NCBI RefSeq assembly: GCF_041146795.1
Contig: NC_135180.1
Span: 35,076,294 to 35,140,293 of the forward strand
From: Maylandia zebra
Taxonomy: Eukaryota > Chordata > Actinopteri > Cichliformes > Cichlidae
Length of the DNA: 64,000 nucleotides
Direction: 5' to 3'
Each line of letters begins with the position of its first letter. The stretch's first letter is position 1. The notes under the pieces are model-generated. The model was not told the DNA's origin and made no database searches. It saw nothing but the letters and a program-made list of their open reading frames with translations. Shown here one piece after another: positions 47,393 through 57,889 of this stretch. The translations under genes and the position numbers were made by a program.

Positions 47393-48307
47393 TCATGCCA
47401 ACTGGCCAATCAGAGCAGGCTGGGCATTTTGGGAGGTGGGTGTTATAGAGTGTGGTGAGAAAGGGGAGTGGGGGGAGAAAGGTGGCAGGTACATAAACAG
47501 GTCATCCCCAGCTGTGTGTCCACCTTCAGTGCTTCTGTGCCCAATCACTCCCATGTCTATGTCTACCAGGGATGTGTCTATATCCTGGAACAAGTCCTCC
47601 ACAGTGAAATCCCCAAGGTAGCTGGACCTCATTACCTCCATGCTGCCGTCTTCCTGCTGCTCCCTGCAGTCACCGGGATCTCTGAGACCGTGATTTACCA
47701 AGGCCACGCTTCCCTCATAGGGCTTGGACATGTTCTCCAAGGGCCTGAGGGGTATCCGTGGAGGTGGCTGAGGATTCCCGTCTATAGTAGAGTCCAGTGC
47801 GGCAAGAATAGAGGAAATGACAGCTGAAAGAGATGAATCAGTATCAGTGGACATCGATCCCCAGTCCTCGTCATCCTCTATACTGATATGGAAATTTGAT
47901 TCACTCGAGTAGTTTGTCTTTTCAGTAGAATTTGGTGAGTAATTTAAGGAAACCATGGGGCAGGTGGCCAGAGCTGAGCAGCTGTCAACCGTTACAGCAG
48001 AATGACGTTTTGCTGCAGCGGCAATACTTGCTGTCAGTGCAGATGAAGCAATACCTGGAGGTTCTGACACCTCCACGTTGACTGATGGTACCATAGACAT
48101 CTGCAGGCTGATCTGCCGCAGGGTGTTGGCTATCAGGACGGACCGTCGCAGGCTGGGCTCACGTAGCTGCTGGGAGAACTGATACTTGTTGAGGGAAACT
48201 GTGAGCAGAAACTGCTGCTGGCTCTCCCAGGTGGGAGCTCTGTAGTCTGAAGCCTCCTCCTCTATGGATAGTTTGCGCTTCTGCCCCTTCGGCATCATCA
48301 TCGTCAT
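47393..48307 (-). CDS. sertad3: SERTA-domain transcriptional co-regulator, SERTAD3-like (304 aa)
   Basis: Single coding exon. The splice acceptor TTTTGCAG ends at 48312, and the first ATG (48307) follows four bases later; the stop is TGA at 47395-47393. The protein starts MTMMMPKGQKRKLS with the basic KRK motif common to the family. The SERTA domain is at ~30-70 (SLNKYQFSQQLREPSLRRSV, then LIANTLRQISLQM). A middle segment SAVISSILAALDSTIDG and an acidic C-terminal segment SSYLGDFTVEDLFQDIDTS resemble the matching segments of human SERTAD3 (ISSIL/DxSxDG and YLGD...DIDTS). SERTAD proteins stimulate E2F-dependent transcription and bind RPA or PHD-bromodomain partners. It is longer than human SERTAD3 (196 aa), mainly through a Ser-rich middle and a Pro-rich tail. 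SERTAD1 or CDCA4 is less likely. Confidence 0.8.
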   Translation of the reverse strand: MTMMMPKGQKRKLSIEEEASDYRAPTWESQQQFLLTVSLNKYQFSQQLREPSLRRSVLIANTLRQISLQMSMVPSVNVEVSEPPGIASSALTASIAAAAKRHSAVTVDSCSALATCPMVSLNYSPNSTEKTNYSSESNFHISIEDDEDWGSMSTDTDSSLSAVISSILAALDSTIDGNPQPPPRIPLRPLENMSKPYEGSVALVNHGLRDPGDCREQQEDGSMEVMRSSYLGDFTVEDLFQDIDTSLVDIDMGVIGHRSTEGGHTAGDDLFMYLPPFSPHSPFSPHSITPTSQNAQPALIGQLA

Positions 48308-48311
48308 TAAG

Positions 48312-50333
48312 CTGCAAAATAAGGCACAAATGTTACTGGGTTGTAATAAATATATCACAGGTCATATTTTGTGGTTTTTACATTTAGAATCACTTGAATT
48401 CAAAAACTGAAGCTGCAAAAGAATAATATCAAAATGCTGCAACCACCAACAAAGTAATCGACCAGCATTCATCAATAAAAAAAGAACTACAGGATTTTGT
48501 TTTAGTTTGGGGGCTGTGGTAAGCATTTATTTATTATAATGTATTTTAAATTTAAAAAGGTACAATTGAGGACCAGATATATGGTCTAAGACAGTAAATA
48601 TTTAGAGAAATTAGTAGGATTTTTGTGAAGATTGAATTTCACTAACAGAGACTATTTAGACCAGGGATGCCAAGTTCATTATGGTTGTGAGCCACGTTGA
48701 TCTTAAATGGGCCGAGCCAGCGAAACTCTTCCTTCTGTAGAAGTGAAGATATTTAACTAGACGTTTAATGTAAGAAAAAGAAGTGACATTTCAACCAGCA
48801 CGCCTCCCCTCAGCTTTTCTACATGACAAAGAAATGCTACTGTAGCAAATCTGTCAACACAAATAAAAAAATTACACAATCTATCCCCACCCTCACATTT
48901 TCCAAAACCGGACATAGGCCAGATTGGAGTCTTGGCCAGGTCGATTCTGGCCCTCGGGCCTTATGTTTGAAAAAACAAAACAAAAAACAAACAAACTCAA
49001 ACCACAAGCCTGCGAAAGATCTGCTTAAATTCACCCCACTTTTAAAAAATGTGCCAGACAACAAAAGGTGTCATTTCTTGTTTACCGCAAAAATGATATT
49101 ACAAACCAGATGATGCCCGAACGATGTTAAGATGCAAAACAGAGTGCAGTATCTCAGCCTCTCACCTTTATATTTACATATGGACATACAGAGTTTCTGT
49201 AACTAGCAGGGTTCAACATAACCACTGTCCCTGTCTTGATGTCCCCAGTAAAAAGTGTGTTGGCTGTTCACATCACCTCGGAAGCAAACCGACTAAATTA
49301 ACCATATCCTTTATCAAAATATCTGCTGAGATAGTTTACTGTGCAAATCAAGAAGAAGCAAAAATTAAAGTTATCTGTATGCAGATAAACTCTTTAGTTT
49401 ATAATATAGTTGTTATAAGATCATAAAATAAATCCTAAAAATGTGACTGATTTTTCTGTACCCTTTGCTGAAGGATAACAGCACAGGGGCAAGCCTAAAG
49501 AAAGCACTTACTCCAGTAAATGTATTTTAAAGCTTTAACTACTAATTTATTACAAAGTTCGATCTCAATACAAAAAAATTGCAAATAATTTATATTTAAT
49601 TACTACAGTTAAATTACTAGTACATAAAATACATTTTGATTGTCAGGTATAACAATACAGGAGTCTAAAAATTCTGACTGGCTTCCTTTTTTAAGCTTTT
49701 TGTTTACCCCACAACTGATTTTACAAACCAGGTGATGCCTGTTAAGATGCAAAAAGTGGGGCAATTTTCGAAGAATCTCAGCCTTTCGCCTTTACATTTG
49801 ACTACTGTAAAAATTCTAGGCCAGTGGAGAAAACTGCTGCATTAAACTAGACAATTCATTTTTATAATCCAAACAACTTATCTAGGTGTAAAACAGCTTT
49901 TCAAACCATGTCTCAGTCTTGTGTGGGAATCGCCACACCACCAAATTGCAGTCTTTTAGTAAAAATGCTAATTAATGAGACGATCCGTAACACTACACCC
50001 CTGGATAAAGTTTGGAAACACATGGATTTTTAAAATAACAGTTAAAAGAATCTCAGGACCTGCCCTTGTAGAGCTCAGACTAAAATGGTGAGCCTGTAAA
50101 TGAGCATAACAATGTGGGTACTTTAAATGGAGAGTGGGGGTTGTAACTCTGGTTTCACCGCGTAGGAGGGAAACAGTCTCGCCCGAGGCCATCGGGTAAA
50201 AATACAAATTAATTCGACTTACAGTCGAAATAATCGACTGAACGGAGTTAAAACCGATCTTAATTAGCCCACCAAACAATAAGTTCGCGATCAAACACAT
50301 GTGGGAAGTAAGAGTTGTTTTAAGCAAACCAAC
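48312..50333 (-). other. Intron of the sertad3-like gene
   Basis: On the minus strand it opens with AACAG/GTTGG at 50334/50333 and ends TTTTGCAG at 48312. Contains a MITE-like repeat at 48662-48971. No other gene is seen. Confidence 0.5.
48662..48971. mobile_element. Degraded hAT-type MITE or repeat
   Basis: CAGGGATGCCAAGTTCATTA at the left and TCTGGCCCTCGGGCCTTATG with TTTG at the right resemble the CAGGGGTGTCAAACTCAT...GGGCCTTATGTTTGACACCCCTG ends of a frequent fish hAT MITE. The right terminus has lost its last bases. GTGAGCCACGTTGATCTTAA follows the left end, as in that family. Confidence 0.5.
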
Positions 50334-50560
50334 CTGTTGAATCACTTCCCGTCTCTCCGCCGTGAGTTTAGTCGTCAATGCTTTTGCTGCCTTCGCTTCG
50401 ACCTGAACTGGCAAATTTACCCTTAAGTTTTACTCGGTTCATTCATAAATAAGTTAACGATTAAACATCGATTTAAAACTCTTGTTCTAATTTAAAAATC
50501 CCCAAACGCTCTTACGTCGTTAGCTTCAAGTCTGCCTTCGCCTTCTCCCGCCCGTGATTT
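50334..50560 (-). promoter_or_regulatory. Promoter and noncoding first exon of the sertad3-like gene
   Basis: CpG-bearing sequence between about 50340 and 50570 on the minus strand leads to the donor at 50334/50333. There is no long frame in phase with the coding exon, so it is 5' UTR. The transcription start is not determinable; the GC-rich block around 50510-50570 is the likely core promoter. Confidence 0.45.
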
Positions 50561-50599
50561 GAGTTTCATACCAAGAGGTTCAGAGTTGGGGGTTGGCTA

Positions 50600-51998
50600 T
50601 AGGAAGGCATTGTGGGTAATGGAGTTTTTATACGTTACATTCCACCAGAGTAGTTTCCATGTACGAAACGCATTAAATACACGCTAAACGAGCTGTACGG
50701 CTAATATATTCTAAAGTTTACATTTATTAAACTTGGAAATAGTGTAAATTAACCCCTGCTGCAATTACCAGTTTGTTTAAATTCTTATTATATAATATTC
50801 TTTGCACTAATTCCTAAATGATTACATCACCAAGTGAAGTTGGATTCCAGTCCTTATACTGGCTTTAGTACAGACTCTTTTATTAAAAGAAGAAGAAAAC
50901 TGGAATAATACTTGCTGAATAAACTTACAATTCAGCGAGTTCTAATTCATCTGTGTTTTAAGTTAAATGCTAGACTTTCAAGATTGAAATGATTCCAGTA
51001 GATTGATTTTATATCCAATTCAGAATTTTAAAATGTATACACATAAATGTCTACACATTTCTGAGCATGGCACTGAAAAATCAAAACAAGAAAGAATAAA
51101 CGAAAAGGAAAATACGTATGGATCCCACATGTACCTGTCATACACAGCAAAGGTCATTTTAAGCCCAGTAAAATTAATTAGTTTGAATCAGTCTTCTTCA
51201 AAGCAGATGAGAGTTATTTACCTGAAAGCGACCGTCAGTGAAGGCCCCACTCTACTGCCCCAGATCACGAGCGTTTATGTTTTTATGGTTTCGATTTTAA
51301 TTGTAACACCCGACTTTCAGTCACATGAAGAACCGGATAGTCAACTTTAAAAGGACAGCTGTAGCTGCTCCTCTGCTTCTGCACTGAGAAGCATGACGTG
51401 CTCGAAATATAAAGTAAGTTCCGGTTGTGGCTTTCAAAATAAAACCAAAGTCCTCCCCCCTGTCAAGCCTAATCATAACTCTACACACTGAAAATATGCA
51501 GTTCTGTTATTTGTTCTCCCTAGTCTCGGGTAAAGTTTGGGGATTAAAAAAAAATCTATGTATGTATTTGATTCTCTCCAAAATAAAGGGTCAGGGTGGG
51601 GGAGTGGCTGGGGTCATCGTCAAAGATTACTTAAGACCTCATAGTGTTAAAAAAAAAAAAAAAATCAATGGATAGTATATATCAAGTTTCAAAGTGATCA
51701 CTTACAGTTTTCAGTTAATAAGAAATTAAATTATATTAAAGTCCTGCTAGAAATGTCTTCCCACTTGGCAGCCATCCTTGAATCCTTGCAGGCAGTTACT
51801 TTTTAAGTATTGTTTGTAATTCACAGGTTATAATCCAGGAGTATTAAAGTGGGATTCTTTGAATCCCAAGTCCCTTCTTTTTATAATCTAATGTGCCTGA
51901 ATATAACCTTTGCATTATAAATGTCAATGAGTGGAACTGCTGTGCGCTGTAAAATGTGTGAAACTAGAAACGGTGTAAAAAGGCGTATTCACGCCTCA

Positions 51999-52031
<33 letters not shown>

Positions 52032-52290
52032 CACCCAGTTTATTTTTGAAGTGAAAAGATTTCCTTATTTGTGCAGCCTCTTCACGGTGAATTTGGTACA
52101 GCTTGGTCAGAGAACTGTGCAAAATCTAGATATGCTTGGTTGTCTTTTCTGCAGGACACACACAAGGGAGACTGTAACCATTTCGGCTTAAAATACACCC
52201 TACCACTTCACCCGCTCGAACATGAGTCGAGGAGTGGAAAACAGATTTAGTTCTCTTTTAAATGTGAAAATGTGGTAAAGTTCAACACAA
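50600..52290. other. Intergenic region between the sertad3-like promoter and the blvrb 3' end
   Basis: AT-rich, no gene supported. Includes an A-run at 51649-51663 and the 26-base T-run at 52001-52026. Confidence 0.5.
52001..52026 (+). repeat. Poly(T) run
   Basis: Twenty-six consecutive T residues followed by AAAAACACCCAG. Possibly the poly(A) tail of a decayed retroposed sequence on the minus strand, but no body is recognisable. Confidence 0.85.
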
Positions 52291-52294
52291 CTTT

Positions 52295-52666
52295 TAGTAC
52301 AGTAAAGTCTTTTATTTTTAGGACAATGGTGAGAACAGTAAGACTCATCTCATGATGTAATGATTGAAATGCAGAAGAAGAAAGAAGCAATTAAAGAGCT
52401 GAAGTAACACTACAGGTTTGGCACTTGTTTTTTTGAAAAAAAGATGACCATATATGCAGCTAATAATGAAAGAAAATATAAGAAAGGAACACCAAGCAAA
52501 AGATGCTAAATCATAATTACAAAAGGGAATAGAAAAGACTGAAGCAAGGACAAAAAAAACCCCCACACATTAGCAGTTCAACACAAAACTCTTCCCTTCA
52601 TTCATCGCTCAACATCAATAACAGGAAGTGATTTTAAACGGGGCATAAGCAGTGTGCACTACAGGA
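52295..52666 (-). other. blvrb 3' UTR
   Basis: From the stop to a canonical minus-strand AATAAA at 52316-52311, about 350 bases downstream. The frame at 52345-52566 inside it is chance. Confidence 0.6.
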
Positions 52667-52821
52667 CTATTTGTACTCTCCGCACACTCCAACAGTCTTG
52701 CCGTCCCACTCCGACGTGGAGAGACACTTGACGAAGAAATGTCCCAGATCGTGTTTAGAGATGGCTCTTCCCTTTAGCATGTTCTCTGTCACCACGTAAT
52801 TCTCTGTCAGAGGAAGGTCAC
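52667..52821 (-). CDS. blvrb: blvrb exon 5
   Basis: Acceptor ATCTCCAG at 52822; stop TAG at 52669-52667. Encodes [40 protein letters not shown] and [11 protein letters not shown]. The six-frame listing misses this exon because it is short. Confidence 0.95.
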
Positions 52822-53786
52822 CTGGAGATGAGGGCAGAACAAAACATTTAATTTAAGAGAATGTATGAACGCTCTCCTGATTTGCAGCAGAGACGCTGCA
52901 CTCATTTTAGACCACGACCCACATACTGTCCCATTCTATCTCAAATGGGCTTGAAGAGCAAAACCGCTAAGTAACAGCCGGATGAACAAACTCGAAAATC
53001 TTCCCTTCATTGAGTGTAAATGAGTACAAGTCCATTCTGACGATATTTACTTTAACCATTGATTTAGAAAAGAGATTATGAGCAGTCTGACATGTGTGTA
53101 GAAAAGTAACTCCTTTCCTTAATCGTCTCACTTCGTTGTAGTAGGCAAGGCCACGATTAAAGACACCTTTTGTAAAACCCGTCTGCAAAATTCAGTACAA
53201 GAATTCACCACAAGAGGGCAGCATTTAACAAGGAAGTTTTGGTATAATTGTGCTGCCAACCTAGTATTATATTTTTATGTACAGACAGATGAGTTATAAG
53301 TTTTAACATAAAGGTTAAAATTATATTGAACTATACCAGAAACTGTTTTTCTGGACTTTCTTTTTAGCTGGTTTCAATTTTTTCCAGATTGAATAAAGCT
53401 GAAAAATGGACCTTTGCAACCAAAACTCTTGGCTTCCTCTTACTACTGACCTCCAATGTGAGGAGGCATGACAGCCACATAGTCCAGCCCTGATGTCTTC
53501 AGCACGGTGTACATCCTGTCATGGTCCTCCGTCACAGGAACCAGACGTGGCGGCACTTTAGAGCGATCCCACAGAAGGAAGGCTGGGAAGAAAAGAGATG
53601 AGAAAAATGATTGATTGTACAGACTTCGATGAGCTCTTCAACTTCCTTTTTTTTAACGCAGCGAGGCATACCTGACATGCAGCCGATCACTTTGCGGATT
53701 CCACGCGCCTTCATAGCTTCCACTATGTTCTTTGTGCCCTCAGACATCATGGTAGTTGGGCCTAATGAATACAAGTTAGATTAGAG

Positions 53787-53841
<55 letters not shown>

Positions 53842-56382
53842 CTGCAGAACAGTACTTGATTGTTGTTTTGCTTCATTCCTACAGATGCTCCACTGGGTAA
53901 AAGTAAATCCAATGTTTTAGAGAGCACCATAAATATAAACTCAAATCTCTATTATGTGCTTTAGTGACTTAACTGATGATTTAAAAGATCAATAACGTGA
54001 GTTAATTGATCTTATAAGTTAATATTAATTTAAAATTTAAAAGAAATGTCTTGTTTTTGGTGGGAAATTAGTCAATTAAATGTTGTTTATGTGATTGTTC
54101 GGCTTGTCTGTCCGTTAGCAGGATTACCCAAAGGTCGTAGATAGATTTGCATGAAAATTGTTCCCAGAGGTGGGCTTTGGTCCAAATTTGAAGTGATACA
54201 ATATTTTGGCTTGATGCACATCTGCATCCAGGGATATTTGAAAGACTTCTTTACCGATGTGAAATAGGAAATAGTAAAAAGTTGAGAAACACTATCTTGA
54301 TGAATATATCAAAAAGTAATCCAGAGCCAAACATCCCCTGGATCCAAGGACTCAGTTCATGCATGTTGTGGAGGAAATGTTCAGCCCTGGAGGGGAGAGA
54401 CTTCTCCAGTTTTTATAGAGTTAGTAGTTTCTATACAGTCCTTAATTTATTAAATTATTCAATAAGCTATGCATATGTTATTTAGTTTTATGCTATAATT
54501 CTCATTCATCTCTATACTGTGTCTTTTCGATTATGTCAAACTGACCCAATGTCATGTTTTACATGTAATAAGAATGCTTTGGTGACCTCTAGTGAGTGTT
54601 TTACATCATTACATCACTGAAATATATAGTCTTTCTCCTGAAAGGTGAACATGTAAGTAAGGAAACTGAATTTTAAGATTCAGTGACTGCATGCAATTAC
54701 AATTACTATGAATACATGAAACCACATAAACTTAAATCCATGCAGTTCCATTGGTATTAATTTAAGCATTGAAATAAGTCCTCTTGAGTTCAGGTAGGCT
54801 GGCGATATGATTGCAAGAGTGCATTTTGATTTAATGTCTTATTATATTTGCTTGTATGTGCAATTCTTCAGCCTTACTGAGGTCATTCCTGGTGCCTAAG
54901 ATGATAATAACAGCATCCTGGCCCTCCAACGTCTTCTTTACATCGTCTTTCTTGAGCACATCTCCCACCACCACTCTGGATGCCTTGTGGTCATCAGGCA
55001 GCTTGGCGGGGTCACGCACCAGCACCGTCACATTGTATCCTAAAAAAAAAAAGAGAGAGAAAAAAAACCCATGGAAATTAAACTAAACTTCGACCATAAA
55101 CACCTAATTATGAAACACTTTCACTTATAGCATACTGTGCTTTTTGTTTTGTATTGAAGTCATTGGTTTCTGTGCATGTTGCAGGATCTTACAGTCATGG
55201 AAATGTGTTGTTTTTATCAAAGGAACAGGGACTTGTCTTGGTGACACAATGACAACAGATCATCTCACCTGGGTGCCAACCAGCACACTCAAGATGTCAC
55301 TTTCTCCTGTTTGGTTACTGTGCAGAAACTGCTAGCAACAAACTGCTTCAGAAGCTTTTGTTGCTTGTACTGTTTTTTAATGTGTTCCTATGTAATTTTG
55401 TAGTTTTTAGCAGTATTCTAGTCTTCCCTGTACTTTTAATTTAATTTGTTTAATTGGTGCTATACAAATGCAGGTTGACTGGTGACTCTGTGACAGCTTC
55501 AGGAGAGATCCCACCCTTTACTGTGGGGGCAAGATAGCAAACAGCTTTTTACTATCAGCTCTCTGTGTCACAAACTGCCGTGACTCAGCAAAACGCTGCC
55601 TGTGCCGTTAAACATGAGTCGACTTTTTTTGCCATGGGTGAGCAAAAGGAAAGGAAATAGAAATGTTGCTAAATCGAATGAATCATATGACACAGTGTGT
55701 TTGTGTAAGGGATTTTGTGAGAGGAGCAGTGGGTTATTGCAGCTGTACTTCTAATGGGGGTTACAGAAAGTTAGAGCAGAGAGTGACATTCATCGGGGAT
55801 TACAGTTTACAGTTTACAAATCAGGCCTTGAAATGTGTTCATTCAGTTCATTCAACCCTTTAAAAAAATTAACAAAACTTGACCAAATACATGTGATATA
55901 AAAAAAATAATTATGTCATAAATATTCATGCGAAACTTCTGATTTTAACAGGCTGAGGAACATTTCTACCAGCTTTTTGTGAAACTGTTACAGTTAAGAT
56001 GTGGTTATTACGCAAGGGAATCCCGTGACCTCATGTTTATCACCCTATTGTGACCTCCACAGGTGGACGTGTAACTACCCTGTTACAGGTGCACGAGGAC
56101 GCTCAGAAAACAGTCTGAAGCATCAAAGTTTGTTTTGCCTGTGCGGAAAACTCCAACTTTAACTCCAACAGTAACAATGCATGAAAAGCCTACTGAAACC
56201 CACCTGAGAGACCCCAGTGTGACTCCCGCACGGTTACACAAATACATGATCTCTTCTATTTCGTCTGTAACTTATTTTTATTACTCTTATTCCTCACCTG
56301 CAGCTACTGCTATCGGCAGGGTCGCCAGCCCGGTCATTCCCGTGGCTCCAAATATCGCGACGTTTTTAATGGAGTCCGACAT
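52667..56382 (-). CDS. blvrb: Biliverdin reductase B / NADPH-dependent flavin reductase (spliced CDS, 207 aa)
   Basis: Minus-strand exons 56382-56298, 55039-54878, 53761-53672, 53582-53451 and 52821-52667 join in frame to 208 codons with TAG. The protein is an atypical short-chain dehydrogenase. The Rossmann nucleotide motif GATGMTG is at residues 12-18 and NVTVLVRD at ~30-37. VVVGDVL and [16 protein letters not shown] follow, then [23 protein letters not shown] and [10 protein letters not shown]. The C-terminal half has [13 protein letters not shown]. Order, spacing and length match human BLVRB (206 aa) closely. It reduces flavins and biliverdin IX-beta with NADPH in the cytosol, in heme catabolism and redox balance. 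The start ATG has the context AACGATGTC. The gene lies tail-to-head with the sertad3-like gene and head-to-head with the next promoter, as in human 19q13.2. Confidence 0.95.
52822..53450 (-). other. blvrb intron 4
   Basis: Short AT-rich intron. The frame at 52967-53188 has no domain. No repeat recognised. Confidence 0.7.
53451..53582 (-). CDS. blvrb: blvrb exon 4
   Basis: Acceptor TCTTCCCAG at 53583; donor TTGGAG/GTCAGT at 53451/53450; 132 bases. Encodes [20 protein letters not shown] and [15 protein letters not shown]. The intron separating it from exon 3 is only 89 bases. Confidence 0.95.
53672..53761 (-). CDS. blvrb: blvrb exon 3
   Basis: Acceptor ATTCATTAG; donor GTCAG/GTATGC at 53672/53671; 90 bases. 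Encodes [20 protein letters not shown] and [11 protein letters not shown] (CA)n microsatellite lies 30 bases upstream of the acceptor. Confidence 0.95.
53762..54877 (-). other. blvrb intron 2
   Basis: Contains the (CA)n run at 53792-53841. Otherwise AT-rich with no supported feature. Confidence 0.7.
53792..53841 (+). repeat. (CA)n microsatellite, about 50 bp
   Basis: About 25 CA units, in blvrb intron 2, ending 30 bases from the exon 3 acceptor (GT-repeat on the transcribed sense). Confidence 0.95.
54878..55039 (-). CDS. blvrb: blvrb exon 2
   Basis: Acceptor TTTTTTTAG at 55040; donor CTCA/GTAAGG at 54878/54877; 162 bases. Encodes [18 protein letters not shown] through ILGTRNDL. The frame running past the donor (SKAEELH...) is intronic. 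Confidence 0.95.
55040..56297 (-). other. blvrb intron 1
   Basis: Donor GTGAGG, acceptor TTTTTTTAG. A GGTGCTATACAAATGCAG piece near 55455 resembles a retroelement 3' tail. No gene. Confidence 0.65.
56298..56382 (-). CDS. blvrb: blvrb exon 1 (coding part)
   Basis: Encodes [18 protein letters not shown] and the following helix [10 protein letters not shown]. Donor CTGCAG/GTGAGG at 56298/56297. Phase 1 out. Confidence 0.95.
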
Positions 56383-56530
56383 CGTTCATAATAAGCGGGA
56401 TCCACGAGACAGCAACACCTGGTCAGCTGAAGAGTGTCCGGAGTAGGAGATGCATTCACTTAAAAATACATCTGGCCTTTAACGAAACGCCTCTTTGGCT
56501 TGACAGGAAGGCACTTCCGCATCTTAGACT
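56383..56530 (-). promoter_or_regulatory. blvrb 5' UTR and promoter region
   Basis: CpG-containing sequence immediately upstream of the ATG, with CTTCCGCATC/GACTCCGCC-type GC elements near 56510-56530. The transcription start is inferred to lie within it. Confidence 0.4.
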
Positions 56531-56869
56531 CCGCCTATATGGAGAGTTAAAGGAGCCGTTCAGCTCCTGTGCGTCACTCCAGGGCAGGAATAGCAACCAC
56601 TACCATGAAAGAGACATTTTTAAAATGTTTTTAGATAAAGATAAAGATTTACAAAATATATTCGATCTTAAAATGAAGGTGAGACAGTTCATTACGTATA
56701 AATTAGCCAATCAGAATCACTAATAGGTGGAAGTATAATTCACATTTTTTTCCCACCTGTGACTCTGCAGTGAGCTATCTGTGTGAGCTATAGTTGATAT
56801 ACCTAGTTTGATTTATTCCTAATAGTTTTAGAAACCATGAAAGTTAAAGCTGGTGGTGGCAGAGTTAAA
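56531..56869. other. Intergenic stretch upstream of blvrb
   Basis: AT-rich, no gene or recognisable element. Confidence 0.4.
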
Positions 56870-57135
56870 AAGTTTAAGATTTCTGTTGGAGGTTACCAGA
56901 ATGAATACAATTAGAAATGAGTATATCAGAATGACTGTTCAGATTGGAAACAAAGTTAGGACATGAGCAGAGGAGGAATAGTGGATATACTGGACATAGG
57001 ATAGGACAGGGAGGGTGAAAAGAGGAAGACCTCAGAGAATGTGTATGGATGTAGCAAAGGAGGACATGCAAAGAGTTTGAGTGTCAGGATGCAAGACACT
57101 AAATGAGATGGAGGTAGATGATCTGCTATGCTTTT
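56870..57135 (+). mobile_element. 3' end of an RTE/Rex-like LINE ORF2
   Basis: TTAGGACATGAGCAGAGGAG, then AGGAAGACCTCAGAGAATG, ATGGATGTAGCAAAGGAGGA and CATGCAAAGAGTTTGAGTGT, then GAGATGGAGGTAGATGATCT. Conceptually this reads (with frameshifts) GRPQRMCMDVAKEDMQ, the C-terminal G-R-P-x-R-x-x-D-V-x-x-E-D-M motif seen in many fish and amphibian LINEs. It lies between the blvrb and downstream promoters. Confidence 0.7.
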
Positions 57136-57137
57136 CG

Positions 57138-57470
57138 AATCAATTACATTTTATTTATATTGCACCAAATCGCATTCAGTGCATCATGGGAATCACCCAG
57201 CATCCTAGACCCATTGCAGCATAACTAAGGGAGGATTCAAGTTCACCTGATCCAGCCCTAACTAACTTTATATAAAAGGAAAGTTTGAAGCCTAATCTTG
57301 AAAGAAGAGACAGTGTCTGTCTCCTGAATCCAAACTGGGAGCTGGTTCCATAGAGACGGACCTGAAAGCTGAAGGCTCTTCCTCCCATTCTACTTTTAAA
57401 ATTCCCAGGAACCACAAGTAAGCCCTAATCCAGTACTATGGGCTCTTTAAAACAAGATGGAGCCTGATTA
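57138..57470 (+). repeat. Teleost interspersed-repeat block (interior)
   Basis: TAACTAAGGGAGGATTCAAG, TTCACCTGATCCAGCCCTAA, AAGCCTAATCTTGAAAGAAG, TGTCTGTCTCCTGAATCCAA, GAGCTGGTTCCATAGAGACG, TCCTCCCATTCTACTTTTAA and AGGAACCACAAGTAAGCC. I recall this as a fixed series in a very common teleost repeat, possibly the family whose tails are at 12010 and 31100. Confidence 0.65.
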
Positions 57471-57889
57471 TGTGGTGACACTTAAAGAGAGCAAATGAAA
57501 AAAGGAAGAGGAACATTTTGCAGGTGTACTGCAACTCTTTTAATTTTTTTTATATGTAGCCTTCGTCACGCTTAAAAGACATGAAATAACGTCCTTATTT
57601 CATGTGACAATGTCTTAAAAAAAGGTTATTTGAAAAAAGAGAATAAAAGTTAAAAGGGAGTTTTAAAAAAGGAAAAATCAACAGCTAACTTGGACTTTCT
57701 TCCTAAATGTGTATTAATTAAAAATATTTACCAGTGTTTTCAGATAAGAATAAGAATATTGATCTCAAAGAGAAATTCGCATAGATGTATTATGTGCTGG
57801 TATTTCTAACTTTTGTGATATTTCTTTTTTGTTCTTCTTTAGCCTTTGAATCAATTTGCTGAAACGCGGCCTCTTGTGGTTATCCGTTA

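Noticed and set aside
49968-50414. 148-codon minus-strand frame over the sertad3-like first exon
   Set aside because: Crosses the inferred donor at 50334 and is mostly intronic; the piece inside the exon cannot join in phase to a known protein. Retained only as 5' UTR.
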